Source of the DNA: Staphylococcus intermedius NCTC 11048
Lineage (GTDB): Bacteria > Bacillota > Bacilli > Staphylococcales > Staphylococcaceae
Assembly: GCF_002902385.1 (NCBI RefSeq)
Contig: NZ_PPQH01000018.1
Location: 62,001-126,000, forward strand
Reading direction: 5' to 3'
Length of the DNA stretch: 64,000 nt
This document shows, one piece after another, positions 9,254 through 18,069 of this stretch (its first letter is position 1; each line of letters begins with the position of its first letter). The position numbers and the translations under genes are program-made. The notes under the pieces were generated by a model, which made no database searches, was not told where the DNA came from, and saw nothing but the letters and a program-made list of their open reading frames with translations.

Positions 9254-10000
9254 TTAACGACGATGTTCGCCATTTTCAGCAAGTTGACGTAATGACTTTA
9301 CTTCATGTGGCGATAATACGCGCCCTTCTCCAGCACCGAGTCCTTTCAGAGTGAGTGGACCAAATGAAACACGTGACAGTTTTTGTACACTAAAACCAAA
9401 GTGTTCAAACATGCGACGGACTTGTCGATTTCGTCCTTCTGTAATTGTAATTTCAACAAGGGATGTGTTCTTTTCTTTGTTTTGCTTTTTCACTTTTACT
9501 TTTGCCGGTTGTGTTAAACCGTCTTCAAGTTGAATGCCTTTTTCAAGTTCTTTCACTTGTTCCCTTAAAATGTAGCCTTCTATTTTTGCAACATACGTTT
9601 TAGGGATTTTATAGCGTGGATGTGTCATTAAGTTTGTAAATGCACCATCATTGGTTAATAAAAGCAATCCTGATGTGTCATAATCTAGGCGGCCTACTGG
9701 ATAAATACGTGTTTCTAGGTCATCGAAATAATCTGTGACGACTTTTCGGCCACGATCATCTGATACGCTTGTAATCACTTGCGCAGGTTTATAGAACAAG
9801 ATATAAAGTTTATCTTCTTGTTCAAGTGGAATCCCTTCAACTGACACTTCATCAGACGGACGCACTTTCGTTCCTAATTCGGTCACAGTTTTTCCGTTAA
9901 CTTGTACTTTACCTTCCTCGATTAATGTTTCTGCTTTACGTCTAGAGGTGTAACCACTGTTCGCAATACGTTTTTGTAATCTTTCTAATTCTTGACTCAT
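9254..10000 (-). CDS. rluB: 23S rRNA pseudouridine synthase RluB
   Basis: A 248 aa protein with an N-terminal S4 RNA-binding domain (residues 5-65, with SRRKAETLIEEGKVQVNG) and a RsuA/RluB catalytic domain. The catalytic Asp is in VGRLDYDTSGLLLLTNDG near residue 105. It modifies helix 89-90 region uridine in 23S rRNA (established for the family). ATG 10000 directly follows the scpB stop codon and has AAGGAG 8 bases upstream. It is the last gene of a scpA-scpB-rluB unit. Confidence 0.93.
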   Translation of the reverse strand: MSQELERLQKRIANSGYTSRRKAETLIEEGKVQVNGKTVTELGTKVRPSDEVSVEGIPLEQEDKLYILFYKPAQVITSVSDDRGRKVVTDYFDDLETRIYPVGRLDYDTSGLLLLTNDGAFTNLMTHPRYKIPKTYVAKIEGYILREQVKELEKGIQLEDGLTQPAKVKVKKQNKEKNTSLVEITITEGRNRQVRRMFEHFGFSVQKLSRVSFGPLTLKGLGAGEGRVLSPHEVKSLRQLAENGEHRR

Positions 10001-10543
10001 TTAAGAATCTCCTTTCTGATTCACCAGTTGGCTGAAAAATGATTCAATTTCCTCTTCTTCTTCATCTGTTGTTGGGAGTGCCTCAAGACTTTCCAAACCA
10101 AAGACATTTAAAAATAAATCTGTTGTAAAGAGTTGCTGTCCACGTGCCTCGGGATTCGTTTTGGGTTCAATTAATCCCTTTGCAATCAAGGTTTTAACAG
10201 GACCATCAGATTGAATACCGCGTATCAATTCGATGTCATTACGTGTCATGGGTTGATTGTAAGCAATAATAGCTAACACTTCCATTGCAGCTTGTGACAA
10301 TTTAGCAGATGCTTTATTGATGATGAGAGATTCAATATACGGTTCTGCCTCTTTTTGAGTTGTTAAAACATAAGTTTGACCGAACTTTTGTACCATGAGC
10401 CCAGGCAACTCAAGTGTATCGATGGCATGTGTTAAAGTTTCGTGATCGACATCGAGTGATGCCATGAGTTGTACTTCATCAATACCATCTTCACCAACTG
10501 TATAAAGGATCGCAGTCAGTGCTTCAGTAACTTTAAGCGTCAT
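10001..10543 (-). CDS. scpB: Chromosome segregation/condensation protein ScpB
   Basis: 180 aa, made of two winged-helix domains as in ScpB; conserved stretches are [18 protein letters not shown] and the C-terminal acidic tail. It forms the SMC-ScpAB condensin complex. I chose ATG 10543 (MTLKVTEAL) because AAGGAG is 6 bases upstream; the open frame extends further without a ribosome site. The first 11 bases overlap scpA, giving coupled translation. Confidence 0.93.
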   Translation of the reverse strand: MTLKVTEALTAILYTVGEDGIDEVQLMASLDVDHETLTHAIDTLELPGLMVQKFGQTYVLTTQKEAEPYIESLIINKASAKLSQAAMEVLAIIAYNQPMTRNDIELIRGIQSDGPVKTLIAKGLIEPKTNPEARGQQLFTTDLFLNVFGLESLEALPTTDEEEEEIESFFSQLVNQKGDS

Positions 10544-11261
10544 AATTAACTCCTTTTCTAATTTCAAAGTTGTGGAAAGCTTTGACTTGTTGTAATTGTA
10601 TCATGCCCGTTTTAGACATTTCGAGTAAGGCGAGAAAATGTGTGACGACGTGTTCGATAGATTCATTAAATGTAAATAAATCAAAAAATGTAATCTGAGA
10701 GGCTTGCTTTAACTTATCATAAATGTAAGTCGTTGATTGTTGGATGGTATATGTTTCTTTCCGAATATCCACAGTCGTCGGCTTCTTCAACGAGACACGG
10801 GTCTTCATTTTTTGATATGCAACGATGAGTTTCGTTAAATCCATTGTCGTATCTTCAGGAAGTCGCTCCGAATATTCATAATGCGAAAGATCTGTTGGAG
10901 CTTTAGTAAAATATTGTTCACGTGCTTGGCGTTTTTCTTCTAACATTTCTGAATAAGCTTTGTAATTTTGATATTCGATTAACTTTTCAACGAGCGCTTC
11001 TCTCGGGTCTTCCTCTTCAACCTCATCAGATGAAGTGTCGGGTAACAACATTTTACTCTTAATCATCAGTAATTCTGAAGCCATCAATAAATACTCACTT
11101 GCAATATTGATTTCTAATTTTTTCATAGCGTGAACATACTGCATATATTGTTCAGTTAATTCGCGCATAGGGATGTCATATATATCAATTTCAAATTCAT
11201 TGATGAGATGCAATAACAAGTCTAAAGGCCCGTTAAAAGCATCCAATTTCACTTCGTACAT
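10533..11261 (-). CDS. scpA: Segregation and condensation protein ScpA (kleisin)
   Basis: 242 aa. The N-terminal motif [12 protein letters not shown] and the C-terminal winged helix with TFFDLF are kleisin hallmarks; an acidic linker ([12 protein letters not shown]) lies near residue 80. It bridges the SMC heads with ScpB. ATG 11261 follows GAGGT by 6 bases. First gene of scpA-scpB-rluB and divergent from the DUF309 gene. Confidence 0.93.
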   Translation of the reverse strand: MYEVKLDAFNGPLDLLLHLINEFEIDIYDIPMRELTEQYMQYVHAMKKLEINIASEYLLMASELLMIKSKMLLPDTSSDEVEEEDPREALVEKLIEYQNYKAYSEMLEEKRQAREQYFTKAPTDLSHYEYSERLPEDTTMDLTKLIVAYQKMKTRVSLKKPTTVDIRKETYTIQQSTTYIYDKLKQASQITFFDLFTFNESIEHVVTHFLALLEMSKTGMIQLQQVKAFHNFEIRKGVNYDA

Positions 11262-11355
11262 AGGTGTACCTCATTTCATAGCGCAAGTAATGTGCATAAT
11301 AACAAAAAATATTATAACATGTTTGATGTATAACAATAAATTTTTGGAGTGAGCC

Positions 11356-11862
11356 ATGTTGGAAAATGATTTAGTCCATTTTTACTATCAGTTTCATCAT
11401 GAACAGCATTATTTTCTTTGTCATGATATTTTGGAAGAAGCTTGGAAAATGCAACACGCCTTTTCAAAACAAGATGCTGTTGTAAGTTTAATTTTGCTTG
11501 CAACAGGTAGCTACCATTATCGACGCAGTAACTACAAAGGTGCACATAAAACTTTCAACAAAGCGTATCAAATTATTGTCGATTATTCCGAAGAAACGTT
11601 GGCCACTTTAGGGCTTATACGACAAGCCTATTTAAATATATTAACACAGTTGATCGATGATACAGCACAAGAAATTCCATTTTCACCAATACAATTACCG
11701 TTAACAGAAGCAATGATTGAGAAAATTATGTCACAATTTCCGAATTTTCAAGTGACTGACGCAGTGGTAGAAACGCCTGTCATTTTACATCATCACCAGT
11801 TGAGAGATAGAAGTGATGTGATTGCAGCAAGAGAAGCGGCTATAGAGAAGAGAAGGAAATAA
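11356..11862 (+). CDS. DUF309 family protein (YpuF-like)
   Basis: 168 aa, mostly helical. The N-terminal HFYYQFHHEQHYFLCHDILEEAW contains the conserved H-x-C-H-[DE]-x-L-E-E-x-W signature of the DUF309 family, in which His and Glu residues suggest metal or substrate binding. Biochemical function is unknown. It is divergent from scpA, as ypuF is near scpA in Bacillus. The ATG has TTGGAG 8 bases upstream. I cannot assign a reaction. Confidence 0.8.
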   Translation: MLENDLVHFYYQFHHEQHYFLCHDILEEAWKMQHAFSKQDAVVSLILLATGSYHYRRSNYKGAHKTFNKAYQIIVDYSEETLATLGLIRQAYLNILTQLIDDTAQEIPFSPIQLPLTEAMIEKIMSQFPNFQVTDAVVETPVILHHHQLRDRSDVIAAREAAIEKRRK

Positions 11863-12005
11863 AATTAAACATCTCCATTTTTAAACTTAAAAAGTGAATC
11901 ATTCAAATTGTGAAAGTCGTTTTCCATAAAATGTTTTACTTATACTGCTTCTATTGATGTGCTCATGATCCAAGACGTAAAAATATCGTCAAGCGTTAAC
12001 ATTTT

Positions 12006-12187
12006 AGGATAATAAGTTTTCCCAAGCCCTGTATGAATTATGGCGATATATCGATTGAAGATTAATCCGTCAAAATGGGAGATAGATGAGATTTTTATGT
12101 ATCGATTGACATGATTGTGATGCATATGCACAAAAATGGATGGGTGTATAGCGACGTCAATCGGCTTCATACCCATCCATTTTTGTA
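12006..12187 (-). repeat. Decayed copy of the long intergenic repeat
   Basis: The 344-base gap between the DUF309 gene and xerD (11863-12206) has no gene. From 12006 it resembles the left half of copy B (46289 on): both read ATAAGTTTTCCCA or ATTAAGTTTTCCCA, then ATGG, then ATATATCGATT at matching spacing. The right part ends in a strong inverted repeat, CAAAAATGGATGGGT/ACCCATCCATTTTTG at about 12130-12187, which may end transcription from both convergent genes. The ORF crossing it (11940-12176) has no homology or ribosome site. Confidence 0.45.
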
Positions 12188-12206
12188 TGATATATGGCTA
12201 TTCATT

Positions 12207-13094
12207 TTACGCTCTTGGGTGATAGTCTTGGTAAATTTTACGGATTTGATTTTTAGTAATATGTGTATACAGTTGTGTTGTTGAAATATCAGAATGCCCT
12301 AACATATCTTGTACAGCTCGTAAATCGGCACCATTTTCTAACAAGTGTGTTGCAAATGAATGCCGTAATGTATGTGGCGTTAAACGTTTCATAATGCCAG
12401 CTTTGACCCCTGTTTGCTTAATCATTTTCCAAACGCCTTGTCGCGATAATGGCTTGCCATGTAAATTTAAAAATAATACATGGGTAACGGTGTGCTTCAA
12501 TAGTTGCGGTCGAATGTCTTGAATGTAATGCGTTAAACAATCAATGACCGTCTCCCCTAATGGTACAATGCGTTCTTTACTCCCTTTACCGAATATTTTG
12601 ACAAACCCCATCATTAAATTAATATCCTCAATTTCAATATTGATCAATTCAGAAACACGCATCCCTGTCGCATAAAGTAACTCGAGCATGGTTTTATCAC
12701 GATAACCATTGATTTTCGATTCATCTGGGGCCATTAATAATTGCTCAACTTCTGCAATAGATAACACATCTGGAAGTTTGCGATCGTATTTGGGTGTTTC
12801 AATGAGCACAGTTGGATCATGTGAGGTGTAATTTTCTCTTAAAGCGAATTGATGGAAACTTCGAATCGTGGAAGTAAAGCGCGCAATTGTTTTCGCAGAA
12901 CGTCCTTCATCATGCAAGAAACCAAACCATTCTTGAATCATTTGACGATCCACGAAGTTCAAGTTCGCCACTTTATGTTCTTCCATATAGTTCAAATAAT
13001 GATTTAAATCACGACGATAAGCAGCTATCGTATTGTTAGACAGCCCTTTTTCAATTTGAATAAATCTTAAATACTCATCTCGAATTTCTTCCAT
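12207..13094 (-). CDS. xerD: Tyrosine recombinase XerD
   Basis: 295 aa. The N-terminal SAM-like DNA-binding domain (about 1-90) precedes the catalytic domain with Arg in ATGMRVSEL, HTLRHSFATH, LGHSDIS and the nucleophile Tyr in TTQLYTH. With XerC it resolves chromosome dimers at dif. ATG 13094 is preceded by GAGGA. It lies downstream of fur with a 40-base gap; the same fur-xerD order is found in S. aureus. Confidence 0.96.
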   Translation of the reverse strand: MEEIRDEYLRFIQIEKGLSNNTIAAYRRDLNHYLNYMEEHKVANLNFVDRQMIQEWFGFLHDEGRSAKTIARFTSTIRSFHQFALRENYTSHDPTVLIETPKYDRKLPDVLSIAEVEQLLMAPDESKINGYRDKTMLELLYATGMRVSELINIEIEDINLMMGFVKIFGKGSKERIVPLGETVIDCLTHYIQDIRPQLLKHTVTHVLFLNLHGKPLSRQGVWKMIKQTGVKAGIMKRLTPHTLRHSFATHLLENGADLRAVQDMLGHSDISTTQLYTHITKNQIRKIYQDYHPRA

Positions 13095-13134
13095 AGATTG
13101 TCCTCGATTCTCGTCAACGTCCTTCGATTAATTA

Positions 13135-13590
13135 TCACTTGGAACCTTTACCCTCTTTTTGACAAGTTTCGCAAATTCCATGAAATGTCAGACGATGGTC
13201 TAAAATTTTAAAGTTAAATTCATTTTCTACACGCTCTTCAACTTGTGGTAATAAGTCCTCATCAATTTCGTCTACGCGCCCACATTCCATACAAACTAAA
13301 TGATGATGGAAATGCTTGGAGCCTTCTTTACGTAAATCAAATCGAGAAACGCCATCGCCAAAACTGACTTTGTCGACCACTTTTAAATCTGCTAATAGTT
13401 CTAATGTACGGTAAACGGTTGCGAGCCCTATTTCTGGTGCTTTTTCTTTCACTTTTAAATAAACATCTTCTGCACTTAAATGGTCAGCTTCATTTTCAAT
13501 TAAAACACGAACGGTTGCTTCACGTTGCGGTGTCAATTTATATGAAGACTGTTGCAACTGTTGCTTCACGCGATTCAGTCTTTCCTCCAC
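13135..13590 (-). CDS. fur: Ferric uptake regulator Fur
   Basis: 151 aa. N-terminal winged helix (residues 1-85, TPQREATVRVL and GLATVYRTLELL) and a metal-binding C-terminal domain with the His run KHFHHHLVCMECG and a second CxxC (CETC) near 142. Nearly identical to staphylococcal Fur in what I recall. The start is GTG 13590, with GAGGAG 10 bases upstream. It represses iron uptake genes. A PerR-like operator lies just upstream. Confidence 0.96.
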   Translation of the reverse strand: MEERLNRVKQQLQQSSYKLTPQREATVRVLIENEADHLSAEDVYLKVKEKAPEIGLATVYRTLELLADLKVVDKVSFGDGVSRFDLRKEGSKHFHHHLVCMECGRVDEIDEDLLPQVEERVENEFNFKILDHRLTFHGICETCQKEGKGSK

Positions 13591-13615
13591 GGAAGCCTCA
13601 CTCCTCTACTGAAAA

Positions 13616-13630
13616 TTATAATTATTACAA
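13616..13630. promoter_or_regulatory. PerR box upstream of fur
   Basis: TTATAATTATTACAA matches the PerR consensus TTATAATNATTATAA except for one base. It is 26 bases upstream of the fur start codon and overlaps an AT-rich -10 region, so binding would block fur transcription. In S. aureus fur belongs to the PerR regulon, which supports the call. Confidence 0.7.
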
Positions 13631-13693
13631 TTAAATATGTTTTCTTGTTATAAATTACCAGTAATTGAGAAAAAAAGCAACCATTTTCGCATC

Positions 13694-14236
13694 TTATTTA
13701 GAATGATTATAATGTAATAATAGGTAATGGAAAGCAATCAAAGTTTTCGCATCCTCGATAGTACGGTCTTCTACAGCTTTTTTGACATCATCTAACGAAT
13801 AAAAAACTTTCTCAACAAATTCATCTTCATCTAAGTTCACTTCACCTTCAACAAGCGTATCGGCAAAGTAGACAGAGATTTTCTCATTTGAAAACCCTGG
13901 TGTCCCATAAACTTCACCAATTAAAGTGAGTTTTTCGGCTTTATAACCTGTTTCTTCTTCAAGTTCTCTCATTGCAGCGGATTCACGGTCTTCTCCGGGT
14001 TCAAGTTTACCCGCTGGAATTTCCAACAGTTCTTGTTCTAGTGCTTTACGATATTGCTTTACCAAAATCACTTCTTGATTCGGTGTTAAGGCACAAATAG
14101 CGACTGCCCCATTATGTTTCACGACTTCACGATATGCTGTTTCATTGTTTGGTAAAGACACTTTATGTTTTTCAACTTCTATAATTTTTCCTTTATATAT
14201 TGATTCTTTAGAGATTGTTTTTTCTTCAAATTGCAT
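13694..14236 (-). CDS. nudF: NUDIX hydrolase, ADP-ribose pyrophosphatase
   Basis: 180 aa. The Nudix box runs from GKLEPGEDRESA through MRELEEETGY, matching GX5EX7REUXEEXGU. The N-terminal YREVVKHNGAVAICAL is typical of the ADP-ribose pyrophosphatase (NudF) branch. It cleaves ADP-ribose to AMP and ribose phosphate. I chose ATG 14236 (MQFEEKTI) with AAGGAG 10 bases before it; the longer frame from 14290 has none and would run into the divergent reductase leader. Confidence 0.9.
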   Translation of the reverse strand: MQFEEKTISKESIYKGKIIEVEKHKVSLPNNETAYREVVKHNGAVAICALTPNQEVILVKQYRKALEQELLEIPAGKLEPGEDRESAAMRELEEETGYKAEKLTLIGEVYGTPGFSNEKISVYFADTLVEGEVNLDEDEFVEKVFYSLDDVKKAVEDRTIEDAKTLIAFHYLLLHYNHSK

Positions 14237-14315
14237 TGTAAGTTCTCTCCTTTTCAATTGGTCATACGGTTTGCTATCATGAATATACATAAATTCTATC
14301 GGAAGGAGCTACATC

Positions 14316-15230
14316 ATGCAAAAAAATGTTTTGAAAAGCGGCATCGAATTGTCAGAACTCGGTCTCGGATGTATGAGTTTAGGTACTGAAGAAAAGAAAG
14401 CAGAGCAAATAATCGATGCAGCAGTCACAGAAGGGATTACATATTTTGACACAGCTGATATTTACGATAAAGGTGTGAATGAACAAATCGTTGGCCGTGC
14501 CCTTAAAAAGTATCAAAATCGCGATGATATTATTATTGGAACTAAGGTGGGGAATCATTTAAAAGCGAACGGGGAAACTTTTTGGGACCCTTCCAAACGT
14601 TATATTAAAGAAAATGTGAAAAATTCATTAAAGCGTTTAGGATTGGATACACTTGATTTATATATGTTACATGGTGGCACGATTGATGATCCACTCGATG
14701 AAACCATTAGTGCGTTTGATGAGCTAAAGCAAGAAGGTATCATTCGTGCGTACGGCTTGTCATCTATTCGTCCCAATGTGATTCGTTATTATTTGCAACA
14801 TAGTCAAATTGAAACACTCATGTCCCAGTTCAACTTAATTGATAATAGACCTGTCGATTTACTCAGTGAAGTGCATGATAAAGGTGTGAAATTGTTAGCA
14901 AGAGGTCCCGTATTTAAAGGTTTATTAACACCAAGTACTGAAAAAGCGTTGACAACAAAATTTGAAGACGGCATTTTTGATTATAGTCAGGAAGCACTCG
15001 AGCAAACGGTGGCAACTTTACAACAAATTGACCCAGAATTGACAGGACTCGCATTCAGCTATTTAAAATCATTTGATGTATTAGGTTCGATTATCGTTGG
15101 CGCAAGTTCAGTTGAGCAATTACAACAAAATGTAAGGCAGTATCATCAACAATTCAGTGAAGCACAATTAGAACAAGCATCTAAAGTTGTGAAACAGTTA
15201 CACTACACACAACATTGGGAAATGTCGTAA
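14316..15230 (+). CDS. Aldo/keto reductase
   Basis: 304 aa TIM-barrel oxidoreductase. Catalytic tetrad positions are visible: Asp/Tyr in YFDTADIYDKG, Lys in IGTKVG, His in YMLHGG, with a C-terminal phosphate-binding part (IIVGASSVEQLQ). It should reduce aldehydes or ketones with NADPH; the natural substrate cannot be read from sequence. The ATG has GGAAGGAG upstream. It converges on the SDR gene, only 3 bases apart. Confidence 0.88.
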   Translation: MQKNVLKSGIELSELGLGCMSLGTEEKKAEQIIDAAVTEGITYFDTADIYDKGVNEQIVGRALKKYQNRDDIIIGTKVGNHLKANGETFWDPSKRYIKENVKNSLKRLGLDTLDLYMLHGGTIDDPLDETISAFDELKQEGIIRAYGLSSIRPNVIRYYLQHSQIETLMSQFNLIDNRPVDLLSEVHDKGVKLLARGPVFKGLLTPSTEKALTTKFEDGIFDYSQEALEQTVATLQQIDPELTGLAFSYLKSFDVLGSIIVGASSVEQLQQNVRQYHQQFSEAQLEQASKVVKQLHYTQHWEMS

Positions 15231-15233
15231 AGC

Positions 15234-15989
15234 CTATCGTTTCTTCCCTAAGAAAAAGCGACGGCCGACCTTTTCAAATAGACGCGGCGCAAGTTGATAA
15301 AGTTTAAGTAACCAATAAATAGACTGGGGTTCATTCAGCTCCTGTTGACGATGTTGAATCGCTCGAACAATTTTTTCGGCAAGTTGTTCAGGGTTCAACA
15401 TTATTTTTTTCATTTTATGCGCATATTGACCAGACGGATCCGCTTTAGTATGAAATGGCGTTGCGATAGGACCTACATTGACATTGAGCACATGCCATTG
15501 AGGTTGTTCGATGGGTAATGCGTTGAGTACATGATTCAGTGCAGCCTTGCTCCCGCCGTAATGCGCGGCGTAAGGTTGTGTTGCAGAAGCGGCTTGACTA
15601 CTGATACCAACAATTGAAGCATGGTTAGATAAGTAAGGTGCACATTGATTGATGAGCATCGAAAAATGAATCACGTTCACTTGATAAGTATGTAAGATTT
15701 CTGCAGAAGTATGTTCGAGCAATCCTTTAAAGTAACCGAGACCTGCACAATGAACAATGCCATCAAAATGGGTTTGGCTATTAAAAGCACGTGTAATTTC
15801 AAGAACGTCGCTTTCATTTGTTAAATCACATTGAATGATTTGAACGTCTGAACTTGGAAATAATGATTTCGCTTTGTTTACATCACGTACAAGGAGTGTA
15901 ATAGAATAATGGGCAGATATCAGTGCATGTGTGAGTGCGTACCCTAACCCACTCGTACTCCCTGTAATTAAAAAATGTTTTTGTTTCAT
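15234..15989 (-). CDS. Short-chain dehydrogenase/reductase
   Basis: 251 aa. TGSTSGLGYALTHAL at residues 9-23 is the NAD(P)-binding TGxxxGxG motif, HCAG the NAG-type motif, and YAAHYGGSKAALN contains the catalytic YxxxK; a Ser (GISSQAA) precedes it by about 13. A classical SDR of unknown substrate. The C-terminal WLLKLYQLAPRLF is hydrophobic and may touch the membrane. ATG 15989 follows AGGGGAG. Confidence 0.87.
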   Translation of the reverse strand: MKQKHFLITGSTSGLGYALTHALISAHYSITLLVRDVNKAKSLFPSSDVQIIQCDLTNESDVLEITRAFNSQTHFDGIVHCAGLGYFKGLLEHTSAEILHTYQVNVIHFSMLINQCAPYLSNHASIVGISSQAASATQPYAAHYGGSKAALNHVLNALPIEQPQWHVLNVNVGPIATPFHTKADPSGQYAHKMKKIMLNPEQLAEKIVRAIQHRQQELNEPQSIYWLLKLYQLAPRLFEKVGRRFFLGKKR

Positions 15990-16075
15990 GCTATATCTCC
16001 CCTCTTACACTCAATAAAAATGTTGTTATATGTTACTATAAGACAAGAAAATACTTTTAGGAAGTGATCTTTCGT

Positions 16076-16891
16076 ATGAAAATTGTATTTTACGGTGCAG
16101 GCAATATGGCACATGCGATTTTTACAGGCATTGTGAATTCAAAAGTTGTCCCGGCAGAAAATATTTATTTAACTAACCGTTCTAACGAAGATATGTTGAA
16201 AGCATATGGAGAAGATTTAGGTGTTCAATATAGCTATGACGATGCAGCCTTGTTAAAAGATGCAGACTATATTTTTTTAGGTTCAAAACCACATGACTTT
16301 GATCTATTGGCTGACAGAATTAAGCCACATGTCCAGCCTAACAACCGCTTTATTTCTATTATGGCAGGTCTTCCCATTTCGTATATTAAAGAAAAAATTG
16401 ATACGACCAACCCGATTGCGCGTATCATGCCAAATACCAATGCGCACGTTGGTCATTCTGTAACTGGTGTAAGTTTCTCTTCAAACTTTGATGGTAAAGC
16501 AAAAGATGAAATATTGGAAATTATTAATGCTTTCGGCACAGCGTTGGAAGTTCAGGAAGATCATTTACACCAAGTGACAGCCATCACAGGTAGCGGTCCG
16601 GCATTTTTATATCACGTATTCGAAAAATATGTCATTGCTGGAACAAAATTAGGGTTAGAAAAATCACAAGTGGAAGAATCCATTCGTGAATTGATTATCG
16701 GAACAAGTAAAATGATTGAACGTTCAGATTTAAGTATGGAGCAATTGAGAAAAAACATTACTTCAAAAGGCGGAACAACACAAGCAGGTTTGAATGCTTT
16801 ATCTGAATATGACATCGAGGGCATCTTTGAAGATTGTTTAAATGCTGCTGTAAATCGAAGTATCGAACTGTCAACGCAAGATGATGAATGA
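16076..16891 (+). CDS. proC: Pyrroline-5-carboxylate reductase ProC
   Basis: 271 aa. N-terminal Rossmann motif VFYGAGNMAHAI and the family signature near the C-terminus (SKGGTTQAGLNAL). It makes proline from pyrroline-5-carboxylate using NAD(P)H, the last step of proline synthesis. I use ATG 16076, giving the length known for S. aureus ProC; AGGAAGTG lies 9 bases upstream. The transcript ends at 16938-16978. Confidence 0.94.
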   Translation: MKIVFYGAGNMAHAIFTGIVNSKVVPAENIYLTNRSNEDMLKAYGEDLGVQYSYDDAALLKDADYIFLGSKPHDFDLLADRIKPHVQPNNRFISIMAGLPISYIKEKIDTTNPIARIMPNTNAHVGHSVTGVSFSSNFDGKAKDEILEIINAFGTALEVQEDHLHQVTAITGSGPAFLYHVFEKYVIAGTKLGLEKSQVEESIRELIIGTSKMIERSDLSMEQLRKNITSKGGTTQAGLNALSEYDIEGIFEDCLNAAVNRSIELSTQDDE

Positions 16892-16937
16892 CGTTTCAGT
16901 GAAAAGTTATTAAATCAATCTACACATCTATATAGGA

Positions 16938-16978
16938 AGAAAGGTTGGGATTACATGGCATCTCAACCTTTCTTTTTT
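16938..16978 (+). terminator. Terminator of proC
   Basis: AGAAAGGTTGGGA pairs with TCTCAACCTTTCT (one mismatch) and is followed by TTTTT. It lies 46 bases after the proC stop. Confidence 0.85.
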
Positions 16979-16995
16979 AGAAATAATGAGGGTAT

Positions 16996-17913
16996 TTAAA
17001 ACTGAAAACTATCGAAATCTTCAACGAATTGAAATGAAACTGGAGAATGGGCTTTTAATTTTGTCTCGATTTCATCAATATCTTCTTTCGTATAACGGTT
17101 GCTTAGATGAGTGAGCAGTCCGTGTTTTACTTTAGCATTTTCGATTAACGCGAGCACATCTTCAATATGACTATGGTGATAGGCATTTGCTAAAGATTTA
17201 TCTCCATCAATGTATGTTGATTCATGCACTAGGACATCGGCATCTTTGGCTAACTGATACGCATGTTGACTCGGTTGTGTATCGCCAAAAATGGTTACAA
17301 CTTGCCCTTTCTTATCTGGCCCTTTGAAGTCATTCGCATCATACATTTGACCTTTAAATTCAAAAGTATTTTGTGATTTTACTTTTTGATACTGTGGTCC
17401 TGGTGGCATACCAAGTGCTTGTAATTTTTCAACATCCAGCTTACCCGGCGTATCCGGTGCTTGAATGCGATATCCAAAACACGGGATACCATGATTCAAA
17501 GGTCGTGCAATGACTTCAAATTTGTTGATGATCATATCGAGTTGGTCTTCTATTTCAATAATATGTAAAGGATAATTTAAGTGTGAATATGTGAGTGCTA
17601 AATTGTATTCAACATAGTCTTTGATACCTTTAGGTCCTATGACAGTCAGCGGTTTGGATTCGCCACCTTGAAATGAGCGGCTCGTTAACACACCGGTTAA
17701 GCCAAAAACATGATCACCATGCATATGTGTAATAAAAATATGACTGACTTTTCCGAGCTTTATAGAATGATGTAAGATTTGATGCTGTGTTGCTTCACCC
17801 ACGTCAAATAGCCACACGTCCGTCGCATAGGGTTCGAGTTTGAGTGCGATCGACTGTGTATGGCGTTCTTTTGTAGGTAATCCAGCACTTGTACCAAAAA
17901 ATGTAATTTCCAT
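16996..17913 (-). CDS. rnz: Ribonuclease Z
   Basis: 305 aa metallo-beta-lactamase fold nuclease. Zinc-binding HMHGDH in [12 protein letters not shown] near residue 63, and further His/Asp ligands in [16 protein letters not shown] and LLTHLSNRY. It matures tRNA 3' ends. The start ATG 17913 ([13 protein letters not shown]) has AAAGGAGG upstream; the longer frame (17952) is rejected because it would precede that ribosome site. Confidence 0.94.
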   Translation of the reverse strand: MEITFFGTSAGLPTKERHTQSIALKLEPYATDVWLFDVGEATQHQILHHSIKLGKVSHIFITHMHGDHVFGLTGVLTSRSFQGGESKPLTVIGPKGIKDYVEYNLALTYSHLNYPLHIIEIEDQLDMIINKFEVIARPLNHGIPCFGYRIQAPDTPGKLDVEKLQALGMPPGPQYQKVKSQNTFEFKGQMYDANDFKGPDKKGQVVTIFGDTQPSQHAYQLAKDADVLVHESTYIDGDKSLANAYHHSHIEDVLALIENAKVKHGLLTHLSNRYTKEDIDEIETKLKAHSPVSFQFVEDFDSFQF

Positions 17914-17990
17914 GCATCGTACCTCCTTTAGCGATATATTATCATAAATCAACCAAGAATCGGCAAAATTTTAAGTGTAAAGCAGAATAT

Positions 17991-18019
17991 ATGACCAAGC
18001 TCGCGATATGTTCTATAAT
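17991..18019 (+). promoter_or_regulatory. Sigma-A promoter of zwf
   Basis: ATGACC at 17991-17996, a 17-base spacer, and a perfect TATAAT at 18014-18019, placed 50 bases before the zwf start codon. Confidence 0.65.
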
Positions 18020-18069
18020 AAACTCATCATTAAAGTATGAACTAAAATGAAGAATTGAGGTTTTGAATC

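Noticed and set aside
11940-12176. 78-codon minus-strand ORF between the DUF309 gene and xerD
   Set aside because: It runs through a strong inverted repeat and repeat relic, has no ribosome site and resembles no protein family.
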